From: Symbiodinium natans
Lineage: Eukaryota; Sar; Dinophyceae; Suessiales; Symbiodiniaceae
Length of the DNA: 64,000 nucleotides
Direction: 5' to 3'
NCBI GenBank assembly: GCA_905221605.1
Contig: CAJNDS010000779.1
Span: 1,465,001 to 1,529,000 of the forward strand
Shown here in pieces: positions 33,833 through 47,600 of the stretch (positions are counted from its first letter, which is position 1; each line of letters begins with the position of its first letter). The position numbers and the translations under genes are program-made. The notes below the pieces were generated by a model. The model searched no databases. It was not told the DNA's origin and saw only the letters and a program-made list of their open reading frames with translations.

Positions 33833-35129
33833 AACATGAACTGTAGACCGAAGCCTTGAAACTGAAGCATCCAAGCAAATGGGGACGCTGCGTGCATGGA
33901 ATACCACCCGGCGAGGTTGCCTAAAGCACAAACCTGAGGGCGACCAGGGGCTAACGTCATCTGTGAATAAGACAGTGGCTGGGAGGGCGGATTTTGACCG
34001 CTTCGTGTTTCCTAAACTTTCGTTCGGGATTGCGCATGGCATTTTGGACGAAAGTGGTGGCTGCAATGGTGCCACCCTCCCATGCTTTTTGAGATTGATT
34101 TGTAGGGCAGATGCGGTGTGACCTGCTGCACCACGTCTGTTGCCATGCTTGCTGGCGTTTGCTGACTGAGAGGCGCTTGTACAGTAAAAGTCGTCTCACT
34201 CAAAACGGAATTCACAGCTCTGCGGGGTCCTGCCCACATGGCAGATTCAAGTAGGACATGAAGTGCATGCCCGTTCCACAAGAATCGAGCAACCACCTTG
34301 AGCGTCATGATTCATGATATCTCACTTTTCACGAGAACCCAAAAGCAGGATCAGCACGCCGGTGCCCCTGCGGTGCCCTGGCTGTGAAGGCCAGGGACCG
34401 TCACTGCACGGCATTTTGCGATGAGGTGGGAGGAGGGGGGGGGAGAGGCAGCAATGCTAACGTGAGCGACTGCAGCATGAGTGCATCGGCTTGGAGCTGC
34501 TGGCTCCCAACCCCCCTCAACTGTACCCTGTTTCAGTGCGATTCCGTGCCTTTTCGCAGCACTCTCCAGTCCAGGCTCTGCAGTCTGCTGTTATGTGAAA
34601 GGCCGTTTTTCACAGCATGCGGGGTTCCTTCTTAGGTGGCCTGCAAAACCATAAGTAGGGCTTATCAGGGTCGTGAAGCTGGGGTCGAGGCGCGAAAGGT
34701 ATGTCTAACATGAGCTACTGGACCTGGGAGTCTTTGCCCGCAACGATGAGCCGTGATGGTTTCCAACACGTAAAACCTTACGTCGATGTCGGCTCCCCTG
34801 AACAGAAGACAGGGACACTTCTGTCAACAGAGGCTGCCGGCAGCGTGTCCTCACACGGGCCGCAAACAAGGCCCCTGGCCTTGCCCATAGTGGCTGCTAA
34901 GACACCAAATCGGCCATGAACACCTTCCTACCCCTCAAAGCCACGCAACATCGAATCCCCTTAAACGGATCCCCCAAAAAAGGGGACCCCTACGTTCGGA
35001 CACCCCCCCAGATGGTGGAGCTGGGTGAAGGCTCCTGCTGCGTCAGCATTGCGAGCCTTGCCCTCCGAAAGCAACCTCAGCCCAAGGGGGCAGGACTGTC
35101 CATTTGGCCCCCGAGTTGCCCAGTTCTAC

Positions 35130-35290
35130 TTTGGTAGCCCAGTGGTACCCTTTACTTTTCCCCACCCTCGGTGTGGGGTTGTTAGGTTTTGAACACAACT
35201 CATTTTTTGCTCTGTGTTCCCTTATGAAGTATCCAACCAAAATGGGTACCCTTATTTTAATATGTTTGCTACGCTTTACCAGGCTACCCA
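35130..35290. repeat. Inverted-repeat element F2 with longer interior
   Basis: tttggtagcccagtggtacc at the left and accaggctacccag at the right; the usual ttcccttatgaagtatccaa and aaatgggtacccttatt are present, with about 50 extra bases in the left half. Confidence 0.75.
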
Positions 35291-37039
35291 GGTGTGGTAT
35301 AGCCAGGGTTTTGTTGGAGGTGTGAATCATTGTCCGCAGCCTACTTGCTGTAAATGGGTTGCTGGCCCTACACCCTGAACCCTAGACCCTATGAAGCCCT
35401 AACCCTAAACCCCAAACCTCAAACAAGGAAGGCAGTGCGAGGGCACGACAGCCGCCTCGGCGCTTCAAATTGAAGCAGAGAGTCCCGGCACCCGAGTTGC
35501 CAACCCTAAGACAGGGCACGATGATATAGGGTTAAGGGTTTAGGCGTTTCGGGTTTAGGGTTTCGGGTTTAGAGCAGAGGCATGGATTCAAAAAAGGGTG
35601 GATTAAATCAGGGTTTAGGGCAAAATGGGTGTTGGGGTTTAGGGCAAACGGGTTTAGGAAGTAGGGTGTGTTTAGTGTGCCCGCGTCGTTGAGACGACCT
35701 CACGCACGGGGGTTCAGGGCTTCAAGGGTAGCGTCTTGCCGAAGATGGACCTCAATCCTGAAACGCACTACCTTAAACCCTCAACCCTAAACCCAAGGGG
35801 TGGCAAGAAGCGCCCTAAACACCAGGCAGGACAGAGCTTAACTTTGCTTAAGGGCATGGGGTTCTGGGACCCTGAGTCAGCCTTCAACATCCCCAGACCT
35901 TGCTGGTTTGCGCGGACACACTCGCATCCAAAAAGCTGCTTTGACGGGTGCGCTCCGCCTTCGCTGACGAAGTCTCAAGGCCCGACTCCCCCCCCCCCCC
36001 CCCCCCAAATCCCTAAACCCCAAAGGCCTCGAGTTTGTGATCTTTGAAGGGGCGTGGTGGCATCATTGGTAGGTCGCTAGCTTCGGGATCCGAACGCTCA
36101 GGTACTCACTGTGTACTCACGTGTCCTTGACACCTTTGGGTTCAGGAAGAGCCGCAAGCCCGAAGCCCCAACAAATAAGTAAGGCAGGCGACCTGTCAGT
36201 AGCCCAATCGATGGTTACCAAGCCCCCATCCCTCAAAAATCACAACACACACACACAAGCAAACAAGCAAACAAACCAAACATACTGAGAAAAGTCTAGT
36301 CATAATCGCACGACTAAATTGTGGATCACTGCAGAAGCAGATAACTGACAATCAGTAGCAGCCCCATGAACAAGATCAACCAAGTAACGAGTTCTTGCTT
36401 CTACGACTTAGTAGGGAATGAAGGAGTTATGTGCTTTGTATCAGGTACCTAAGTCCCTCATTCCGGACTAAGAACCAGTACACAGTCTCGATACTTGGGA
36501 ACGCTTTTTTCTGCGGCTCCATCTGCGGCCAGGACGCCATGCCTCTGTTCAGAAATCCGTGAGAGCAGAGACCCCCTGAACTCTTGGGAAGCTTGGCCCA
36601 AAATGAAGCTGCAGGGTTTAGGGTTTAGGGTTTAGGGTTTAGTGTTCTGGGCTTGGGCAGTGGAGAATCGGTTAGCTCCCTCACGTTGTTGAGCCCCTGA
36701 GCCCCAAGCCGTGGCCAACCCTTACAGTAGCTTTCGCAGCTGGGGATTGAGGCGGTTGGGCATACCTTACTCCCGATACGCGGAGCAAATCCGAAGTCCG
36801 AAGGTCCTCTCAAACCTAGGCTTTAGGGTTCAGGGTGTAGGGTTTACTTGATGGCCTTCAGCCCAACATGAAGGGTCCATACGGGGGGCATTCTCAAAGA
36901 GATGGTCCCTGTTTGGCGTCCTGCTTATAAAGCAGCCTCTTTATTCACTAAACCCTAAACCCTAAACTCTCAACATGTTGAGAACTGACGAATTCGGAGG
37001 AGACAGATATGGCTGAACCCTAACCCCTAAACCCTAAAC

Positions 37040-37132
37040 CCTAAGACCTGAGCCCTAAGCCCTAAACCCTAAACCCTAAACCCTAGACCCTAGACCCTAG
37101 ACCCTAGACCCTAAACCCTAAACCCTAAACCA
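37040..37132. repeat. CCCTAAA tract with a CCCTAGA block
   Basis: Four consecutive CCCTAGA units sit inside CCCTAAA units, an example of one variant unit being amplified locally. The same variant block recurs at 40070-40095. Confidence 0.9.
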
Positions 37133-38605
37133 AACCCTTAACCCTAAACCCGCCAAACCCTTCCACAAGAGGCTGTGGAGTTCTTAAGGTCGGATGTCGG
37201 GGCGTTGCTGTGCTTTCAGAAAACCACCCCCCCCCCCCACCACACCTTTCATTTTCTCTCAACCCACCCCCAACACCCCCCCTTCCCCAAACCCTAAGCC
37301 CTAACGCGCCCAACCCCTCCCCACCCCCCAACGAACCCTCCACCTTTCGGCTTTTCAGGAGCACCCAGCCCACGCCAAAGGTGTAGGCAGGGTGCCTGTC
37401 AGAGGCAGAAGCTTCGGGACGTAACCTATGAGGGGCCCTCCTACAGTGGCAGATATCAGGAAATCAGGGTTAGGGTTTTTAGGGGCTAGGAGCGTTTAGG
37501 GTTTCTAGGTTTTATAGGGGCTTGGGGTTGTTTTCGGAGTTTTCAAGATGTAGCCCGAAGGCCTAGATTTGCCTTAGAGTACACACACATGCAGAGCAAA
37601 AACACCCCTTCCGGCTGCGATGCAAACGCCTAGAAAATGGCAGCCAGGGTCACAGCTGGTTTAGGGTTCAGGGTCTAACCCTAAACCCTAAACCCTAAAC
37701 CCTGCTGCAAAAAAGAGGGCATTACGCGCACGCTCCTGTAGAGTGCTGCATCCGATGACCCTGCAAAACAGGGACAGCCCAGCCCTCAAGCGACGCTGAG
37801 TCTGTTGAGTTTAGGGTTTAGGGTTTAGGGTTTAGGGTTTAGGGTTTCGACTCCCTTCCCTACAGCAAATCCGTAACCTGTAAGTAACCTTCAACCCTTT
37901 CGGGGTCGTACAGGCTTAGCCCATGTATGTGCGTTCCCCAAAATAAGGGGTACCCTAGATATGGTCCCAGGATATGAGAATCCTCAATGATCATTTGTCG
38001 GAAACCCACAGAGGGCATGGCCATTTCTGGGAAACCCCCCACACGATTATCCTAAAGGCCAACCTTTCCATCAAGTTCTTTAGTATTGAAATCACATTAT
38101 GGATCATGTTTTGGGCTTCTTGACTTCTTGCAGCCCTCCTGAACCCTCGGTAGTTTCTTTTCGGGTAGCTGATGTCTCCCTCAACATCGCTTTGGGGTTC
38201 CTTACGTGCAGGGAACTCTCCGGCGCCCGCGCACGCGCACAGGCCCTCGAAGTTGATGTCTCGATGTTTCCTGCGAGCCCTGACGCTCTCGCCTCTCTCG
38301 GCGAGGGGCCGTGCGCGATTCGGACGGCGAACAAGGCAGGTGGCAAATCATGCTCTCTGCATGCTACGGTCCCAAGCAGCCGCGCACGTTCCGTTGCCGT
38401 GCTCCAAATCGTGCTCCCGGCACGTGTCGACCCTAAACCCGGCCCTAAACCCTGAACTCCACAGGGCGGCCGGAGTGCGCTTCAAGTGCTCTTTGGGGGC
38501 ATGAGCGTGCGGAGGGACTGCTCTGGGGGAGCATGATTTTTTTGGTCGAAGAAAACCCAAGGGCCCAAGAACCTAAACCCTAAACCCTACCCCCCCTCCC
38601 CCCAG

Positions 38606-38671
38606 AAGAACTACAATTGGGGGATCTGGCCTTTCACGGGCATGGATACCCTGTGGTGGCGCAAGGGAGGG
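38606..38671 (+). CDS. Exon of unknown function, aromatic-rich
   Basis: A textbook poly-C acceptor (ccctccccccag, ends 38605) and a consensus GTAAGA donor at 38672 flank 22 codons reading [20 protein letters not shown] then GG. Four Trp and the aromatic run suggest a membrane-facing or folded core segment. I do not recognise the family. Confidence 0.7.
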
Positions 38672-41600
38672 GTAAGAGTCTCTGCACAACTCGCACAGTG
38701 ATCTTAGGGTCTAGGGTTTAGGGTTTAGGGTTTAGGGTTGCTGTCTGATGATCTGCATTCTGGGAGCTGATTTCTTCGAGTGAAGTTGGATGCTGTCATT
38801 GGAAGGCATGTCAAATAGTGGGCTCGCCCTTAGAGATTGGACACTGCCAAGTGTATTGGTGGTTTTGGACTCGTCGTCGCCTTCTAGACCCTCAACCCTT
38901 TTGCAACTGGACTGAACCTAAACCCTAAACTTGAACCATAGACCCTAAACCCTAAACTTGAACCCTAAACCCTAAACTAGGCCCTAAACTTGCACCCGAA
39001 ACCCCTTCTGTGATTCGCGACTGCGCCGGACTTGGGGCTTGCTTGAGTCACCGCGCTGCGGTGCGACGCCGAGGCTTTGACTTTCCCCCGCACCAATGGC
39101 TGGATGTCCAGAAGAGCTCGATGACCAAAGAGCGCCAGGCCAGTGACACTTGATTCTGACACCCCCAGCTGTTCATGAACTTGGCGGCTTAGGGTTTAGG
39201 GTTCAGGTTTTAGGGTTTAGGGCCTTGGGGGGTTTAGAGTTCTTAGGGACCTTAAGACCTAAGGCCCTAAGGGCTTTATTTACTGTAGGCCCCAGGACCA
39301 TGAGGCCCTTTTGGGAGACCTCAGCTGGATAAGTTTGTAGTTTGCTTACTTGACCACAAGCTAAAAAGCACCCAGGGGATTGTTGAAGGTATACAAGTGA
39401 AATATGAACATGTAAACACATAATAGGTGTGTATATATATATATGTGTGTGTATAGACATGTATGTATATGCATATGTATATATATATACACATATGGGT
39501 TTGTGTATTTTGGGGGGGCCCAGATTTGAGAAGGGCACACGGATTCCACTCCCGCGAAACATACCCCGTAACATACCCCCGAAAGTGCAGGTAAAGTAGC
39601 TCATGATGCCGCGAAACATACCCCCCGAATCATACCCCGAAACATACCCGCGAAACATACCCTGATCCCAACACCTGTCGCCCGCCCCCCCCCCCATATA
39701 ACACAAACCCATATATATACATATATATATATATATATATTGATTGGTTTATTTACTTATTGTTTATTATTTATATGTGTGTGTATAGATATGTATGTAT
39801 ATACATATCTCTATCTATATATATATATATATATATGTATATTTTTTCTTTATATAGTTTTGGGTTCCACAACTACCCCCCCCCCCCCCCCCCCCCCCCC
39901 AAAGGTAGAGCCAACATATCGGCTTGAGGCTTATCCAAGCCTCTTGCCTAGGGGGTTCAGATTGAGAAGAAGAGGCCTCTTTACCAATCTGGCTGGGGGG
40001 TAGCATAGTGCACTGCCCATATTTCTTGCCACAAAAGATGACCCTAAACCCTAAACCCGGGAACCCGGGACCCTAGACCCTAGACCCTAGACCCTCAGCC
40101 CGACAGTGTGCAAAGGGTTGTTTCGACCGCCCTCTTGTGACCGCACAACAATGCAGCCTCGGCTGTCCGCCGGGGATGTTTAGGGTTTAGGGTTTAGGGA
40201 AAAGGGTTTAGGGAAAAGGGTTTAGGGTTTAGGGTTTAGGGAAACCTTCTTTGTGAGCGTTTTAAGTGTCGCAACCTGTCGGGGGTTTGCAGACCCAGCG
40301 CGCCAACTTCCGGCGAGCACACCCGCACCTCACGGCGCGCAGCCTCAGATCGAGCAACGCTCCATGAGGGTTCAGGGTTAAGGGTTGAACCCTAAACCCC
40401 AAACCCTAAATACTAAACCCCAAACCCGAAACCCTAAACCTTAAACCCTAAACCCTAAAAGAGCTGGACCTCCTGGCAATGACTCTATCTGGTCCCGAAA
40501 ACTTTGAGTGGGCTGAGTTGGACTGGATGCGCGGAGTTCGGGTAAAGATCAGGATGGTGTGGAAACCCCTCCGCCCTGTAGCAGCAAGCAGCAAGACCCC
40601 TCGAAACCCCTATGCGCAGATGGTTTATACGGTTTGAAGCGCATCTGCCTACCTTGATCATGTGGAGGAGGCAGCTGCAGCTCAAACTTTGGGCTTTTGG
40701 GTGCTTATCGGCTCCCAAGGCTGTGCATGTGCGGCCAACCGGAAGCTCGCGCACTGCCGCACCCAGGTGTCCGCGCCCCATCTCACTCCGGACGAGGCTG
40801 CCAGATGCCAAGAACCCGAGCTGCCTCGACAGATTTTTCGCCCGAGGGGATTTTCACTACCATCAATTCTGCTGCTTGCTTTCGGAGCTTCTGCATGTTG
40901 AGATTACTAGGGCTTAGTAGGGTTTAGGATACTTACTAGGGCAATTATGAGGCTTTATCCGGGCTTCATCAGATTAGGCTGGTGCCAGACTATGTCGCTG
41001 TCAGCAACTCGTTCCAGAGCCAAGCGCGGCTTCCATCTTGATCAAAGAACGCGCTAGGATGTCGATAGATCGGTAGTTTTGTAATTGTGCATTCACTTAA
41101 TGTTTGTTGAGCGCTTCACAGACACACAGGCATATGATATATATATATATATACATGCACACATGTATAATCTATCTATCTACAGAGTATATACAATGGA
41201 ATAGGTGTCTGTTAGCTTTCGGAGGCTGAGGCTGAAACGGTTCCTCGCATGCTGTCTTCCGACCTCAAAAAATTGCCCAAGCGCCCTTGAACTCCCTTTC
41301 CCGTCTCGGGCGCGCGGACAGCTGTCCCAAGCCCCAAGTAGCTCCTGCAACCTGGAAGCGACCTTGCAAGGTCCAACAAAACCCACGACGCCAAACCCCC
41401 GATATTCACGAAGGACCGGCCCCTGGTCCTCCCCAGTGCCCTCGCCACGGCCTCCTGGACGTCGACTCTGACCAAGCGGTCTCTCCGCACCCAAGGCCAT
41501 CTTCGCGTGTGATGTGTTGTGGCTCCACAGGACTCAGGCCCCCACAGGCTTTAAGTGCCTGGCCTGAACTGCAAGCCCTGAATCCTATAGGGCCCTCCAA

Positions 41601-44600
41601 GCTACTCTGTCTCCTAGGCAAGTTTAGACACAGGCTTCTGGCTCAATTGTGCTACGCGATGTGCGCTTGAGTCTTGGGTGGTTAGTTGACGAAAGTGAAC
41701 CCTAAACCCTCAACCCTCAACCCTAAACCCTAAAGGCGACACGCATTCAACTTCCAAGCCCAAGGGTTTCGGGTTCAGGGCCTGCTGGGCTGTGCAATGC
41801 TCTGCTTGGTGGTCCCAACTGATGCTCCCGGGTCTGGGTTCAAGGTTTAGGGTATAGGGTTTAGGGAAAAAAAGGTTTATGTAGGGTTTAGGGTTTATAT
41901 GGGGCTCGGGGCCCTCGATGCAAGGGAAACAGAGGTACAGGCCGCGGCGGGGGGGTCATACTGCAAGAATGGTTTCGGGAGTTCCACTTGGAGGTTCGGA
42001 GGTTCATGGGTTTAGGGTTTAGGGTTGAGGGTACGTATATGGGGGCTTCCGAAATTCGGGGTACGTATACGGGGGGGCCCTTTTTCACAAGGGCATCCTA
42101 TTGTTTGGGCCTCAATTTTATACAGGGGCCACCTATTAGCGTAAACCCCCACGTATGGCGTTAGGCTTACAGTAACTCCTGACTTAACCCCTAAACCCCA
42201 AACCCGAAACCCTAAACCCTAAACCCTAGACCTACCCATGGAGCTCCGCACAGGCCAGTCTTTGTGGCAGATGCCCGTGCACCCCGCAGGCGCGTTGATC
42301 CATGGGAGGTAGGTACGTGTAGGGAACCTTCGGGAAGGTTTAGGGTTTAGGGTTTCGGGTTTAGGCTTTAGGGTTGAGGAAGTAGTGGGGAGGGTTAGAG
42401 AACCTTGGTTACATACTGATGCAGCCAGGCATTGGGCTCATGATTTTTCAGGCCCCAAACCCTGAACCAAAGCCCTGTGCCTTTCAATGCTGAAGCATGA
42501 ACATGCGACTTCTATTTTTGTTTGCCCGGAGGGGGAGGGGGGGTGGGCGTTCGGCACTGCGTAGTAAACCATGGCGGGTCTACGCACAGAGCTGAGAGCC
42601 TACGCCTGAAGCCATAAAATTCGCGCCCTTTCTTATGTCCCATAAGGCCCGAGCTTTCAGTAGCATTTAGCTCCAAGAATCTTGACAGTTCTAACCTCCA
42701 CAAAGCCCTCTACAACAAAGACCCAAAACTTGAAACCCTACAAACCCCTCCTAACCCGAAGAGGGTCCTTCTTCGAAGAGCTGGTACCAGGCCCTGCTCC
42801 TCACCTCATCCCGACGCGCCCGCAGATGCAGTGCGACGGGGCTGCACTGCGCCTAGGGCTTTAGTGATAGGATGGCTCATATTAGGGGTGTTTACCGGGG
42901 ACCCTACATACCTACAGATTCGTAGTAAGTCCCCCTGTTTAGGTAGAATCCTGCAAACTGTAGGGAACTAGGGCTGCCGGTGGGGTTTAGGGTGTAGGGT
43001 GAGGGTTTTGGCTGGTTGATGGGCGTGTCGTGCTTAGGGTTCAGCTTGGGTTCACAAGTGCCGAGGCTTCATCAGTCCTTGTGCGCCCTCCTCGATTCCG
43101 GGGTGACCCCAAAGCTCCTGAGCAAGCGCTATCTGTTTTGATTGTTGAAAGTCTTTCAACCATATCCCCCTTGGGGAAATATCTTCATTTTGTTCACATA
43201 GAACCCAAGAGTATATTTAAAAGTGTGTTTTTTTTAAATTAAGGTCCTAAGGGGAGTATAGTCAAGAGGTATACTCTTCTTACAAGCAAGTGCTAGATTC
43301 AACATTCTTCATCAACAGAACACTAAACCCTAAACCCGAAACCCTAAACCCTGAACCCTAAACCCTAAACCTTCAGTAGCTGGGAGGCTGGGACCCCCTG
43401 CCTGCTGCTACGAAAAATTGCTGCTGTTAAGGCTCCATGTGGGGATTTAGTTTATCTTTGTCATAGTTGGGTAACATTTTACATTTTTAAGGGTACTTAA
43501 ACCCAATAAGGAATTGAAATTTAAATGTTTAGAATTTAATATTCTCCCAACCATGAACTAGTTATAGTCTAGGAGCCTCTTCGGTTTTGCAGACGTCGGT
43601 CCCCCGCCTTGCGGTGGCGAGGCAACGGAAATGGCGAGATCTACCAGATGGGCAGCCATGTGCAGGCTTGCGGTTTAGGGTTTAGGGTTTAGGGTTTAGG
43701 GTTTAGGGTTTAGGGTTTAGGGTTTAGGGTTTAGGGTTTGGGCAAGATGACCGCAGGGTACGTGCAGGTGCATCCGCCAACGCCAAGTTCCAGTCTAGCA
43801 AGATGCAATAACCCCCCCCCCAAAAAAAAACACAGCTCTTGACAAACGAATCACACAGACTCATGGTTATACTAATTCTAGCACCAAATCTCTGAAAACC
43901 TTGATCTCTTTCCATCCCTCTTTAGAAGTCGGAGCATGCCGAGACTCTCCTGGCTGGAAAGCCTCTAAGAGCGCCGCAGGAGAATCCGGCACTGCTGCGC
44001 GTCAGCACGGCACCCAACCTCCGCTCAAAGGTGCCGAGTGGAAGTGTAGTGTTTTGGGTTCAGGGTTTAGGGTTTGGGTTCAGGGTTTAGGGTTTGGGTT
44101 CAGGGTTCCGGGCTTAGGCTTCAGGATTCTCAGGGTTCAGGTTTTTTGGAAGGGGTGAGGTAGCTGATTGCTCATAGAGCCTCAGAGAGTCAAAGTGTCG
44201 AGTTGTGTTCCTTCTACACCAGCTGGGGCAGCTGGCGGTTGCCTCTTGATTTCTTGATTCCTACGCTTGCTCCTCCACAAAGGCAGAGAACCCGCGCCTT
44301 GATTGCGCATGGGTTGTGCAGTCTCACCCTAAACCCTAAACCCTAAACCCTCTAGGCCCTAAGCTTGGGATCTTCCCCCTTCTACTAACAGTCCATAACA
44401 GGGATTCTAGTAGCCCCTATTCTAATCCTCATTAAGGACTGTTAGTATAAGGGTTATAAGGGGGGACATCCCAACCCTAAGCCCTAAACCTAAACCCTCC
44501 AAGCCCTAAACCCTCAGTGTGCGCCCCTAAACCCTAAACCCTAAACCCTAAACCCTAAACCCTAAACCCTAAACCCTAAACCCTAAACCCTAAACCCTAA

Positions 44601-47600
44601 ACCTGGCAGGTTCCCAGCTGGCCGCCCTTGGCGCCGAAAGTTGACGGAGAAAAGCCTGCAGGGCTGCCGATGCAGGCCCAAGAAACCTATGAGCCCTTTT
44701 TTTGGGGGGGGGGGTCGGCGGGGGGTGTCGGGGCGGGGGGTGTCGGGGCGGGGGGGGGGGGGGGCAGTTTCAGGTTTTTCTTCTAGGCACCTTTAAGGGA
44801 AAGAAAGGGGCACCCTTTGTATCCCAGGCGACTGGGCAACCTGGGGGTTGGAGGGTTTTGTGTTCACTGTGTGTTGTGGAGCAAAGGCCCTCACAGAACC
44901 CCTTCATGGCCTTGACTTTGTTTCGGGCACTGGAAGCATACAGAACCAAAGAGAGCAAAGAATCATCTAATACCAATAATAATAGTCCTAATATTGTCTG
45001 TTCTTCTTCTGATAACAATAGAAAGAATAGTAGGAACAATAGGAATACTAACAACAAGAACAATTACAACAATAAGTAGAAGAATCATAATCCAGAGGCA
45101 GTCCCAGACCCTGCATCCCAAATGCCTAAATCCTTGTATATCAAACCGACCTGAAAATCCTCAACCCTAAGACCCTTCCTGCTCAATAGAGTAGTTCTGA
45201 GATTGGGCTACTTCGTTCGATTTGGTGCGCGTCGCTTTCTCTGCAATAGCCCGGTGGAGTGCAAAAACTCCGAAAGCCCTCAGCCAACAAACCCCAGAAC
45301 CTCTCGGGTTCCTTGTTTTCGGAGGGGTGTCCTCCACAAAACCCTACAACCCTAAAACCCTAAAACCCCGAAACCCTAAAACCCGAAAACCCTAAAACCC
45401 TAAACCTAAACCCTAAACCCTTGCAAGGCTGGCAGTCCGTCGGCGCGGGCCTTACATGGGTTTGGGTTTTTGTGTTCGTCTGGGTTTCGGGGCTCACGGT
45501 TTCGGACACTACCTAGTAGTAGAGTAGGTAACCGTTAACCTTTTTGTGGTAGTAGAATTCCCTTAGAATCCCAATGGTTAACCTTTAATTCCCCCAGGTT
45601 ACTGGACAACTAAGCCTATGTGGACCAGAGCTAGTTGAGAAGGGTCTTCCACAACGTTCCCCCCTTCAGGACGTTAGGTTCTGGTTTAAGGACTGCTAGT
45701 ATATGGGGGAACAAGAAGAGTTGTAGGTTCAGGGTCCACCGGTGCTGCGCGCTCACACCAAATCTAACCTTTAGGCCGCTTGCACCCACCCTCAACCTAC
45801 GAGGGTTTAGGGTTTAGAGTTTAGGGTTTAGGGTTTAAGGTTTAGGGTTTAGGGTTGGGATGTTCCCCCTTATACTAAGTAGGAATTATAGTACCCCCTA
45901 TGATAATGGGGACCCAAGTTTAACTTCGGGTTGGGAAAACAGGAAGGGTTCAAGGCACACGGGAGCCAAAATGTGTACCAAGATTCTCCCGGATTCGAAT
46001 TTCTGGATCATCATATAACCCAACCCAAAATGCCATAGAATGAATAGAAACTACCCAACTACCCCGAACCCCATTCTTATGAACGATGCCTTCTGCGTAC
46101 CGGCATGGGCAACAGAGGTCGTATCGGCACATGACATGCACGATTGAGCGAGCCTTAACCCCCCCCCCCCTGTCCCTCAAGTTGATGTCAAGCGCTGGCC
46201 ACGCAACTCCCTTTCCGATGACAGCGAGGTGAGTGTGACAGTAGGACTCGCGCGGTTAGCGGGTGCAGTTCAGTTCGACAGTGTGTTACAAGTTTACTCT
46301 CATCACGGACAGTTTTTTACGCTAATCAAGCTAAGCCTTTGCGGTGTGGCGTGTGTGGTTCTGTAGGGACGGCAGCGGATTAGGGGTACCTTATTGGCCT
46401 CCTTATTATAAAGGGAATCCTACTATTTGGGGGGGGGTTTATATTCGGGGCCCCTTGTTTTCGTAAACACCCGTGTGGCTTTGGGGTAGAGGAATGCCAT
46501 GCCAGTGGCGGAGAGGAAACAGTCACGGTTGCTGCTGACTCTTCTGTCAGCCGTGGCGCTGACCATGCCGTCTGCCTGCAATATGGGGGGGGGTTTACAA
46601 TGTTAAAGGGGTTCCTTATTGGGGTCCTTAATATAAGGGAATCCTACTATTGGGGTGTGTGTATTCGGGGTCCCTCATTTTCGTAAACCTCCATTTATAA
46701 GACACACTTTCTTTAGTAGATTTGGACACCCAGCTGCTAAAGCATTCCGCTACCCTCTTTTTTGTCGTTGTCGATTCAGGCTATAAGCTAGAGGGTCGCG
46801 GTCCTCGGCGGTGTGCTTCAGCGGCAAGGACACCCCTAAACCCTAAGCGCAGATTATCCTCGAAGCTGGCACTGTTCTCAAACCCTGAACTCGCGGCAGA
46901 GCCTTCAACTCTCAACTCAAAACAGTCTGAATGAAGCCAGTGTTTGGGGCGCTTGGCCCGAAATGGACAAGTCTTCAAGCATTGGCAAAGGACGGGAAGG
47001 TGGCCCATAGACGCTAGAAGCACCTTGAGATTGCCAGAGGCTCTTGAAGGAAGAAGCCCCGCACATTAAAGAAGGCCAGGCAAATCATTGAAACCCCCCC
47101 CCACCCACAACCTCTTAGAAAAACGCTTGCATACACTTGCGAAACTCGAGCCAGTTCCATACCTACACCATCCGACCGACCCAAACCCTAAACCCTAAAC
47201 CCTAAACCTTAAACCCTAAACCCTAAACCCTAAACCCTAAATATCCCTCCAGTCCCTTAGAGTTTTGGCATTCGGGTCTACGGGCAGCTCCTTTGCCTTG
47301 AGGAGGCCGAGCCGTGTGGCCCTGGCACTTCTTCATCGAGGCAGGGGTCAAAGAAGAAAGAAAGGCTCAAGATTAGATGTTGAGGGTTTAGGGTTTAGGG
47401 TTTAGGGTTTAGGGTTTAGGGGGTTCAGCTTCTAGGCAGCTTTTCGTTCCGTTTCACTTGCCTCTTTTTCTACAGAAAGGTCGTCGTCTTCAAGGGTAAG
47501 TAATGGGAGAATCTTCTTGTTCATCGGGGTGTGCTCGGGCCCCGAACCCTGAAGCCCTCCCAAACCATGCTCCTGAAGAAGCCCTAAACCCTAAACTCTA

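Larger units (their letters stand above)
32584..38605. other. No firm coding exon seen; intron or intergenic DNA
   Basis: The region holds short TTTAGGG/CCCTAAA tracts, element F5 (33466), element F2 (35130), an inverted repeat near 36385-36500 (ccaagtaacg / cgatacttgg), a 17-18 base poly-C at about 35989 and (CA)n at 36245. Stop-free islands near 33085, 33300 and 38230-38420 could be exons, but no frame is convincing. Overlapping open frames at 33821-34308 on both strands have no family resemblance that I recognise. The gene 1/gene 2 boundary probably lies here. Confidence 0.5.
41670..44609. other. Mostly repeats; one possible exon near 43593
   Basis: The stretch contains short TTTAGGG/CCCTAAA tracts, an F6-like element (42030-42155), a palindromic element (about 42890-42975), element F4 (43470), a long TTTAGGG tract (43673) and element F1 (44365). 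A stop-free island follows a cggttttgcag acceptor at 43592, but two frames compete. An island near 43975-44045 ([18 protein letters not shown]) is also possible. Confidence 0.5.

Noticed and set aside
33821-34308. Overlapping frames of 80-98 codons on both strands without telomeric repeats
   Set aside because: No splice-site support, no family resemblance and both strands equally open; possibly a decayed repeat or unique intron DNA.
39203-39712. Minus-strand frame of 169 codons
   Set aside because: Built from repeat F7 and AT microsatellite; no independent coding signal.
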